Assembly (NCBI RefSeq): GCF_019145375.1
Contig: NZ_JAHSTX010000001.1
Coordinates: forward strand, 2,455,001-2,519,000
Source: Pseudomonas triticicola
Lineage (GTDB): Bacteria; Pseudomonadota; Gammaproteobacteria; Pseudomonadales; Pseudomonadaceae
Direction: 5' to 3'
DNA: 64,000 bases
Part shown: positions 13,201 to 19,500 of the stretch, in pieces
Numbering within the stretch: position 1 is the stretch's first letter
Layout of the letters: each line of letters opens with the position of its first letter
Notes under the pieces: model-generated
Databases searched by the model: none
Told to the model about the DNA's origin: nothing
Seen by the model: the letters and a program-made list of their open reading frames with translations, nothing else
Translations under genes and position numbers: made by a program

Positions 13201-13545
13201 GGGCAGGACCACTTGCAAGGGTTGCGCGCTGTCTTGAGAGAACACCGTGCGCAAGGTTTCGTGGCGTTCGATCAGCGCCGCAATGCTGCGTTCCAGTGCC
13301 GGCACATCCAGCGGCCCCTGCAAGCGCAGGGCCGTCGGAATGTTGTAGGCCGCGCTGTGCGGTGCCCACTGCCAGAGGAACCACTGGCGCTGCTGAGCGT
13401 AGGACAGCAGCAACGGCTCTTCAGCCGTGCGCTTGAAAACCGGGGCAATGTCAAAGAGGTTGACGCCTTTCTGCTTGAGCAGAACCGCCAGAGCCTTTCT
13501 TTGCTTAGCCGAAAGTTGTCCTACCGACTCGATTAACTCTTGCAC
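1231..13545 (-). CDS. Pyoverdine/pseudobactin side-chain NRPS, modules 4-6 (Thr, Ala, OHOrn)
   Basis: This giant peptide synthetase has 4,104 residues. Domain order with landmark residues: C (HHIVSDGWS about 177), A (TSGSTG about 654), T (Ser about 1056), E (HHLVVDGVS about 1233), C (HHILMDGWS about 1702), A (about 2167), T (Ser about 2554), C (about 2757), A (about 3223), T (Ser about 3613), E (HHLVVDTVS about 3798). The pocket residues I read are DFWNVGMVH (a Thr code), DLWNNALTY (close to known Ala codes) and DGECCGGVT (a basic, Orn-type code). The N-terminus closely resembles PvdD as I remember it. The protein ends right after the last E domain, with no thioesterase domain. The second T domain has the LGGDS form usually found before epimerases, yet no E follows. 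The gene starts 13 bases after the preceding NRPS stop. Confidence 0.95.
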   Translation of the reverse strand: MQELIESVGQLSAKQRKALAVLLKQKGVNLFDIAPVFKRTAEEPLLLSYAQQRQWFLWQWAPHSAAYNIPTALRLQGPLDVPALERSIAALIERHETLRTVFSQDSAQPLQVVLPAGPFTLDIHNLSADLANDPEHSIEAFVQTQSQKTFDLQHGPLLRAALLQVNPDDHVLVLTLHHIVSDGWSLQVMIEELVQLYAGFNLGHDAGLPALPIQYADYALWQRQWMEAGEQERQLAYWQAKLGGEQPVLELPLDRPRAVEQSFAGASHNLILDPALSHALKAFARQENVTLFVLLLASFQALLHRYSGQSDIRVGVPVANRGRVEIERLIGFFVNTQVLKADIDAELPFVELLRQVKQTAQEAQAHQDLPFEQLVEALEPGRSLSHSPLFQVMFNHQAERRASVATRLNGLNIEPLEWQSQTAQFDLTLNTTEQAHGIEAVLKYATDLFDAATIERLAQHWTALLQAIVAEPSQCIGQLPMLDAGQQQQLLAQWNPSLIEQPLTQCIQQAIELQAERHADAVAVSCAGQRLTYAELNHRANQWAHTLLEEGVGPDVRVGVAVERSLEMIVAILAVLKAGGAYVPLDPSYPDDRLSYMIGDSGIHLLLTQGHLLGKLPIPPGLVCLDLDQTPEHGIASNPPCLTTPDNLAYVIYTSGSTGKPKGALLPHGNVMRLFSATAHWFDFGAQDSWTLFHSYAFDFSVWEIFGALLYGGKLVVVPHDVSRSPEDFYTLLCDENVTVLNQTPSAFKPLMQVACESSRSNALRYVVFGGEALEVQNLRPWFERFGDRAPTLINMYGITETTVHVTYRPLSLADLHSTHSSPIGAPIVDLSWYLLDSSLNLVPQGCIGELYIAGAGLARGYLKQAGMSATRFVPDPFNRKAGQRLYRTGDLARLRGDGVIEYIGRIDHQVKIRGFRIELGEIEAQLLKHPQVREAVVLAVDGLSGQQLATWVVPVEVVNADEQGALRDSIKAHLRDTLPDYMVPVSWAFLDRLPLTANGKLDRKQLPQPDVAHVQEAYAAPRSELEQRLAEIWQDVLKVERVGLHDNFFELGGDSIISIQVVSRARQAGIRFTPKDIFQHQTVQRLATVAQQSDAVQTEQGEVLGDAPLTPIQQYFFHSDIPARHHWNQSILLTPAKTLQAAALQQALAQVQKQHDTLRLRYRQTEQGWQQSHGAEDQPQALLRTFTLDDSAALPALCLDLQRSLDLHNGPLIRAALIDLPDASQRLLLVIHHLVVDGVSWRILLEDLQSAYQQISSGQRVHLPAKTSAFKDWGLRLQEHARSAALDSELSYWREQLRDAPLGLPLDNPQGQLNNRFERSVDTRLDAERTRQLLQQAPAAYRTQVNDLLLTALARVLCEWTDSDSALVQLEGHGREDLFDDIDLSRTVGWFTSMFPVRLAPNASLESSIKGIKEQLRAIPNKGIGYGLLRYLGTADAQAALHELAQPQVTFNYLGQFDNNFDEDALWRPATEDKGAGQDANAPMANWLTIDGRVYQGQLSLTWTYSSDVFEEAIIAALARAYEVALSELIDHCLSHAGGLTPSDVPLAGLSQAHLDSLPIAAQRIEDIYPLAPMQQGILFHSLYDADASAYVYQMLLDIDGLDVARFQQAWQRVVDRHEVLRAGFIWGRDGLDAPLQVINRQLTLEMPEIDVRDAADLPTELEARAQADRERGFDLQNPPLLRLCLLRTADDRHRLIFTCHHILMDGWSNSRMFGEVLQDYAGQPVPSAQGRYRDFLVWLQGQDKAGAQEFWRGQLAELDEPTRLASACHGRTVPGPGKQMHRLHFDEALTQRLNAFSRQQQVTLNSLVQAAWLLVLQRYTGQATVAFGATVSGRPVDLPGIEEQLGLFINTLPVIASPQASLSVGDWVRSVQDKNLLLRDYEQTPLQDIQRLAALSGEALFDTLLVFENYPVSEALEANPGGLRFSGLEHREQTNYGLTLIAGASEVLNLDFNYLTEHFAERSVLGLAAHLREVLEQFIAAPQRALGEIGLLPLAERQTLAQWNDNQAAYPAERLISQSFEARVAAHPQALALSHAGVALSYGELNRRANQLARHLVTLGVTAEVRVGVALPRSAELVIALMAVLKAGGTYVPLDPDYPADRVAYMLDDSQAKVLLTQQALLAQLPSSEAQVVLVEAGGEAFASQAPDNLPARADSANLAYVIYTSGSTGKPKGVAIAHRNVQALIHWSAEVYSEDDLQGVLASTSVCFDLSVWEIFVTLARGGSMVMARNALELPDLPERDQVRLINTVPSAIAALQRIGQIPPGVRIINLAGEPLKQALVDTLYRETSVAHVYDLYGPSEDTTYSTWTRRELGGQANIGRPLRNTTAYLLDGQLQAAPLGIAAELYLAGDGITRGYLLRPGLTAERFVPNPLASNGERMYRTGDLTRFLDDGRIEYVGRIDHQVKVRGFRIELGEIEARLLAQASVREGVVLAVDGVGGQQLVAYVVPAEADQSPAQLDALSAELQAALKAHLPDYMVPAQWLFLEQLPLTPNGKLDRKALPAPDASQAQRDYVAPSTPLEQQLAEVWQDILKIERVGVTDNFFALGGDSIISIQLVSRARQQGICFTPKDLFQQQTVQKLAAVVSLADAQSASAANYPLAQLDQAQLDALPVPAELIEDVYPLSPMQEGMLFHTLSDNGSSLYVQQVSLPIKGLDVERFRRAWEFIVVRQAILRTSFHWQDGLAKPLQVVHRQAPLQMQVLDWREQDCSEAAIAEFASADRALGFDLAEARLQRVTLLQLGDEQYQMIWTSHHILMDGWSSSRLFGEVLQYYSTGEVTGENGRYRDFIAWLQAQDQDAQELFWKARLAVVNEPTALSQAMHPRHSADVTGHDAIYSNWDKAQTSRLLEFCRDLRITPNTLIQGAWLLLLQRYTGQQTVTFGATVSGRPESLPNVGNMLGLFINTLPIIQTPQADQRLADWLGEVQAYNLDIRDYSQAPLADVQRWSNLGGHALFDSIVVFENFPIDERLQEETDTELTFGKSIGHGVTNVPMDLAVMLGDELSIEYLYLRSHFSAEAVQGIRLTLENTLAAMMAAPYERLGNLQRLSAEQWHAAQAWSAEPSHRHAPQLLPELISRHAQQQPDAIAVQCAGDNLTYAELERQANRLAQCLIAHGAGPEVVIGVALPRSLEMLVSFLAVLKSGAAYVPLDIDYPPERLAYMIEDSRMALLLTQTSLRATLPAPQGVRRLEIDQLDRSLYSDAAPVCDVHEQSLAYLVYTSGSTGRPKGVAVTQGPLSMHCQAIAELYEMDASSCELHFMSFAFDGAHERWLSTLYSGGRLVIRDGCLWTPEQTYQALHDYGVTIACFPPAYLKQLAEYAAASGIAPPAVRIYCFGGDAVPEQTFEQVKAALRPQFFTNGYGPTETVVTPMLWKVAISQQCEAAYAPIGRAVGARSLYVLDDDLNPLPPGFAGELYIGGYGVARGYYGRPDLTGERFVPNPFAPGERLYRSGDLVRRRPDGVVDYVGRIDHQVKVRGFRIELGEVEASLRQLPAVSDALVIARDNASGKQLIGYVVTATGDDIGDELKAGLRASLPEYMVPAQIVCLSAFPVTPNGKLDRKALPEPEFKSDEYVAPRTGQERLLAEIWAQVLQVEQVGISDNFFELGGDSILSLQVISRVRNHPTLQMELKLRDLMRYQTIAGILEQQVAKESAGQALPDLTQVAAEGAFNLLPIQEWFFAEGMAEAHHYNQSLLLSARQPLDLDALEQALGLIEQHHDSLRLRFSNDGGRWLQRYNTSASDETVLWRREAQSSEEVEALANLAQRSLKLDDGPVWRVMHVALPDGQARLLVVIHHLVVDTVSWRILLDDLKVAYEASVQGLVPQLPIRTSSYRSFAEALQAQAPVIAERELSYWLEQLDQPGVDLPCDNPRGKNLVRQQAQARLKLSREHTEQLLKQAPAVYGTQINDLLLSALSRALCRWSQQPSALILLEGHGREDLFESIDLSRSLGWFTSMFPVRLRPDSDDIGQSIIDVQAQLAGVPQKGIGYGVLRHLAGPEISAQLAALPQARVTFNYLGQFDQSFDEQALLVPALEETGDNYSLKANLGNWLEIVGQVYDGQLALRCIYSSQRYRAGTMDALMSDYQRELEALIEHCMARVG

Positions 13546-13558
13546 GCGTTTTTCCCTC

Positions 13559-16500
13559 TCAAGAAATCAGTTTTTCCAGATCATCGAGGGATAGACGTTT
13601 GAGGGCCTCCAGTGATTTAGCCAATTCATCCTGAACGGGCGACATTTCGACGCGCAGGGCTTCGATCCGCGCGCAGAAATCCTTGAGCGTGTCGGTCTCG
13701 AACAGCGCCTTGAGCGGCACCTTGTCGCCCAGACGTTCCTGCACCCGGGTCACCACCAGCGTCGCCAGTAACGAATGGCCGCCGAGCTGGAAGAAGTTGT
13801 CCGCCAGCCCGACCCGCTCGACTTCCAGCACCTCCTGCCAGATCGTCGCGACCTCCCATTGCAGATCGCTTTGCGGTGCATGGTATTGCTCCTGCGTCGG
13901 GCTCTCGCCCAACGCCATCAGCGCCTTGCGATCCAGCTTGCCGTTGGGCGTCAGCGGGACCGCATCGATCAGGTGCAGATGCCCCGGCACCATGTGCGCC
14001 GGCAAGCGACTGGCCAAGGCATTGCGTACCCGCTCGGCCAGCGTCGACCGCTCGCTGTCCGGCGCGGCGACGAGGTAGGCATGCAGGTGTTTGCCAGCGG
14101 CGCCGTCCTGCGCCAGTACCACCGCTTCGCCGATATCGTCGAGTTCCAGCAGACGCGCTTCGATCTCGCTGAGCTCGATGCGGAAGCCGCGAATCTTCAC
14201 CTGATGGTCGGCGCGACCGATGTACTCGATGTTGCCATCGTCGCCCTGGCGCACCAGATCGCCGGTGCGGTACAGGCGCTCGCCGTTGCTCGCGTAAGGA
14301 TTCGGCACAAAGCGTTCGGCGGTCAGCGCGGCACGGCGCAGATAGCCGCGCGTCACCCCGGCACCCGCCAGATACAGCTCGGCCGCCACGCCCTCGGGCG
14401 GCACCTGCAACTGACTGTCGAGCAGGTACGCCACGGTGTTGTCCAGTGGCCGGCCAATATTCGCCCGGCCCTTTGGCGTGCGCAGGGTGAAGGTCGAATA
14501 AGTGGTGTCCTCCGACGGCCCGTAAAGATCGTAGACCTGCTGCACCTGAGTGCTGGCGTAGAGGCTGTCGACCAGACCCTGCTTGAGCGGTTCGCCGGCC
14601 AGATTGATGGTGCCGACCGAAGCCGGAATCTGTCCCGACCGTTGCAACGCGGCAATCGCCGACGGCACGCTGTTGATCAGCGTGACCTGATCGCGCGCCG
14701 GCAAATCCGCCAGCGCCAGGGCGTTGTCGGCCAGCACCAGGCAGCCACCGCAGGCCAGCGTGACGAAGATTTCCCACACCGAAAGATCGAAGCAGATCGA
14801 GGTCGAAGCGAGCACACCGCGCAATTGTTCTTCGCGATAGACACCCGCAGACCATTGAATCAGCGCCGACAGATTGCCGTGGCTGATGGCTACGCCTTTC
14901 GGTTTGCCGGTGGAGCCGGAGGTGTAGATCACGTACGCCAGATTTTCAGCCGCGAGGTTAACCAGCGGCGCAGTGGCCGGGCATTCGCTGGCGACGTTCT
15001 CGTCCACCAGCAGCACCTGCGCACTCAAGGTTTCGGGCAGCATCGCCAAGGCCGCTGGCTCAGTGAGCAGCACCGCCGCGCGGCTGTCGTCGAGCATGTG
15101 CAGCAAGCGTTCCTGCGGGTAATCCGGATCGAGCGGCACGTAGGCGCCACCGGCCTTGAGGATCGCCAGCAAGCCGACCAGCATGTCCGGCGTGCGGCGC
15201 ATGCACACGCCGACGCGCACTTCCGGCCCGACGCCCATGCCTTGCAGCTTGTGCGCCAGACGATTGGCTCGGGCATCGAGGTTTTGGTAAGCGATGGATT
15301 GCTCAGCGAACAGCACCGCGTTCGCCTGCGGTTGACGTTGCACTTGCGCGGCAATGTACGCCAGCACCGTGCGTTGATCCGGCGCGGTCGCGGGTGCCTT
15401 GCCCCACTCGATCGCTTGTTGCCGTTGTGGCTCGGCGAGCAGTTGCAGCGCCCCCAGCGGCTGCGTGGCGTCGGCGAGGAACTGCTCGAGCAGGCCTTGC
15501 AACTGCGCACTCAACGCATTGATCGCTTGAGCGTCGAAACTGGCCTGATCGTAACTCACGCCCAGACTCAGCTCGCGGCCGGTGACCGCCACCAGCGTCA
15601 GCGGATAGTTGGTCTGCTCCTGCCGGCGGATTGCCGAGAACTTCAGGCCCGTCTCTGGGCCCTGCGCCAGTGCTTCAGCCATCGGATAGTTTTCGAACAC
15701 CAGAATACTGTCGAACAACGCCCCGGCACCCGCCCCGGCCCAGCGCTGAATGTCATACAGCGGCGTGTGTTCGTGCTCGCGCAAGGCCAGGTTGAGGTCC
15801 TGCACCTGTTGCAGCCATTGGCTGACGCCGATCTCCGGCGATGGCGCCGCCACCACCGGCAAGGTGTTGATGAACAGGCCAATCTGCTGCTCGACACCCG
15901 GCAAATCGGTTGGCCGTCCGGCGACCGTCGCGCCGAACGCCACGTGATCCTGGCCCGTATAACGCTGCAACAGCAGCAGCCACGCCGCTTGCACCAGCGT
16001 GTTGAGGGTGACTTTCTGCTCGCGGGCGAAGCGGTTCAGTTCGGCGGTCAGCGGTTCGCTGAACACATGCTCGTGATCGGCATAGCCCCTGGCGGCGTGC
16101 CTGACCGGCATGGCACTGGCCAGTCGCGTCGGCTGTTCAAGGTCCGCCAGCGCCGTGCTCCAGAACTGCCGACTGGCTTGCTGATCACGCTGGCCGAGCC
16201 ATTCGACGTAATCGCGATAACGCCCCTGCCCTGCGCTCGGCGTGATGCCGGCGTAACGTTGCAGCACTTCGCCGAACAACTGCGAAGTGCTCCAGCCGTC
16301 CATGAGGATGTGATGACAGGTGTAGATCAGGTGATGAGTGTGCTCAGCGGTGCGCACCAACGTCACGCGCAACAGCGGTGCGTCGAGCAGATCGAAGCCG
16401 TTGTGCAGGTCTTCAGTGGCCAGATGATCAAGTGCTGAATCAAGGCCAGCGCGACCGCGCCAGTCCTGCACTTGCCACGGCATCTGCACGCGGCTGCGCA

Positions 16501-19500
16501 CCACTTGCACCGGCGCGGCGGCATCCTGCGGCCAGACGAACGCCGTGCGCAAAATGTCGTGGGCATCGAGGGTCTGCTGCCAGGCCTGGCGGAAGCGCTC
16601 GGCGTCGAGCTGCTCGACGTCGACGCGCAGCTGATTGGTGTAGGCCGGGCTGTCCGGCTCGTTGCGGCTGTGGAACAGAATGCCTTGCTGCATCGGCGAC
16701 AGCGGGTACAGATCGACGATGTCACGCGGCGCCATCGGCAGCGCCGACAGCTGCGCCTGGGTCAGGTTGGCGAGTTTGAAGTCCGAGGGTGTCACGCCAC
16801 CGGCCGCGCTGTCGCAGCAATGTTCGATCAGGCGTTGCAGTTCGCGGCGATAGGCCTCGGCCAACACCCCGATGGTCTCGGCGCGGTACATGCCGGTGCC
16901 GAAGGTCCAGGTCAGTTCCAGCTCACCACCGAGGACCTGACCGTCAACACTCAGCCAATTGCCCAGCGGCGCTTGCCCATCCTGATTGGCGCCGGTGCTG
17001 TCAGCGCTTGGCAGGAACAACGCGCCCTGCTCGGCGCTGAACGCGCCGTCGAACTGACCGAGGTAATTGAAGGTCACCCGTGGTTGCGCCAGCGTCTGCA
17101 ACTCGGCTGCACGCGTGAGGTAACGCAGCACGCCATAACCGATGCCTTTGCCCGGCACCGCGCGCAGTTGTTCCTTGACCGCACACAGCGATGCAGCGGG
17201 ATTGGCCTGCGGGGTCAGGCGCACCGGGAACAAGCTGCTGAACCAGCCGACCGTGCGGCTCAGGTCGATGTCGTCGAACAGGTCTTCACGACCATGGCCT
17301 TCGAGCTGGATCAACACCGACGGCTGCTCGCTCCAGTCACACAGCACCCGCGCCAATGCGGTCAGCAACAGGTCGTTGATTTGCGTGCGGTAAGCCGCCG
17401 GGGCGACTTTCAGCAGCTTGTCGGTCAGTGCCGGACTCAGGCGCGTACTGACGCGAGCGGCCTGGGCGCGGGTCTGGCTGTCCACGGCGAAATCTTGTGG
17501 CAGTGCCGCGTCTTCAGCCGCCAGGGTCTGGCGCCAATAATCGCGTTCGCCGGCCAGCGCTTCACTCTGCGCATAACGATGCAACTGCTCGGCCCAGTTG
17601 TGCAGCGAACTGCTCTGGCTTGGCAACATCGGCGCCGTCCCCGCCGCCAATGCCTGGTAAGCCTGCTGCAAGTCCTCCAGCAGAATACGCCACGACACGC
17701 CGTCGACCACCAAGTGATGGATGACCAGCAACAAGCGCTGCTCGGCATTCGGCAGAGTGACCAGCACCGCGCGCAGCAACTGCCCGCGCTGCAGATCGAG
17801 GCTGCGCTGCGCTGCGTCGGCCACGGCCGGCAAGGCATCGAGACTGTCCAGTTCGCGCAGCCAAAGCAGTTCGGCATCGCGCTGAGTCTGCGGCAACGCC
17901 TGCCAGCTATCGCCCGACTGCACAAAGCTCAAGGCCAGCGCTTCGTGCTGCTCGACCAGCGCCGCCAGCGCCTCACGCAAATGTACGACGTCCAACGCCA
18001 GGGTCGGTTGCAGCATCACCGCCTGGTTCCAGTGCTGGCGCTGGGCAATCGGCGTATCGAAGAAGCGCACCTGGATTGGCAGCAACGGCAACGGCCCGCG
18101 AGCCACTGGTGCGGCGACGGCAGCCGGTTTGGCTTCGATCAGTTTGGCCACAGCAGCCAGTTGGCCGATGGTCTGTTTTTCGAACAACTGCTTGGGGCTG
18201 AGCTTGATGCCCTGGCGCTTGGCCCGGGCGATGATCTGCAAGCTGAGGATCGAGTCGCCGCCCAGTTCAAAGAAGTTATCGCTGCTGCCGACTCTCTCGA
18301 GCTTGAGCACCTCAGCCCAGATCGCGGCCAGTTTCTCCTCGATCTCACCGACCGGCGCGACGAACTGCTGGCTGACCACGCCGGGCACTGGCAAGGCACG
18401 CTTGTCGAGCTTGCCGTTGGCAGTCAGGGGCAGCTTTTCCAGCAACAGCAACTGCGCCGGCACCATGTAATCCGGCAGCCGCGCCTGCAACTGCTCGCGC
18501 AGTGCCTGCGCCTGCACCTTCGCGCCCACTGCCGGCACGCACCATGCCAGGAGTTGCAGGCGCGCCGGGTCGTCATCCAGTGGCAGCGCGAGCACGGCGG
18601 CTTCGCTGACGCCGTCGAGACTGAGCAACACCCGCGCGACTTCCGCAGGCTCGACACGGTAGCCGCGCACTTTGACCTGATCGTCGGCACGACCGATGAA
18701 CTCCAGCGCCTGCTCGCGATTGCGCCGGACCCGGTCGCCACTGCGGTACACCCGCGCGCCGGGGTTCCCAAACGGATCAGGCAGGAAACGCTCAGCGGTG
18801 AGCCCCGGCTGATTCAGGTAGCCCAGGGCAACGCTGTCGCCGCCGATGTACAACTCACCGGCAACCTGATCAGCTACCGGGTTGAGCACATCGTCGAGCA
18901 CATAGACATGGGCTCCGACCAGCGCTGTGCCGATCGGAACACTGCGTGCTAGCGCGGCAAGCACTTCGACCTCGTGGGTGAGCACGCCCACGGTGGTTTC
19001 GCTCGGGCCATAGTGGTTGATCAGACGACAGCCCGGTTTCAGTTGCTGCACACGCTCGACCAGCGCCGGCGAACAGGCTTCGCCGCCGACGATCAGTGCG
19101 TGTTCCGGCAGCACATCGGCAGGCTTGGCCGCCTGCAACAGTGCGGCGAGATGTCCGGGGACGATTTTCAGCACGCCGACGCGATGGCGGGCCATGTATT
19201 CGGCAAAGCGATCCGGGTCGAAACCGAGTTCTTCCGGCAGCACATGCAGCAGTCGGCCCGAGCACAACGCACCGAACAGCACGGTGAAACCAAGGTCGGC
19301 GGCGATGGTCGAGACCAGCGCCATGCTCGCCTCCGGCGCCGGCGCCAGACGCTCGAGTATGCCGCGCACGTAACTGCCCAGCGCGCCGTGGCTGACCAGC
19401 ACGCCCTTGGGTTGCCCGGTGGAACCGGAGGTGTGAATCACGTAGGCCGGCGACTGCGCATGCAGCGTCAGCTCAGGCGCGGACGTCGGCAGCGACTGCC

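Noticed and set aside
10003..13536. A 1,177-codon plus-strand open frame opposite the third NRPS gene
   Set aside because: It is the antisense of conserved C and A domains in a GC-rich gene, where stop codons are rare. Its product is rich in Arg, Gln and His and shows no recognisable domain.
16472..18952. An 826-codon plus-strand open frame, with similar ones at 13775 and 18974
   Set aside because: They mirror NRPS domains of the second synthetase. Codon bias in the minus-strand frame and its intact motifs show that the minus strand is the coding one.
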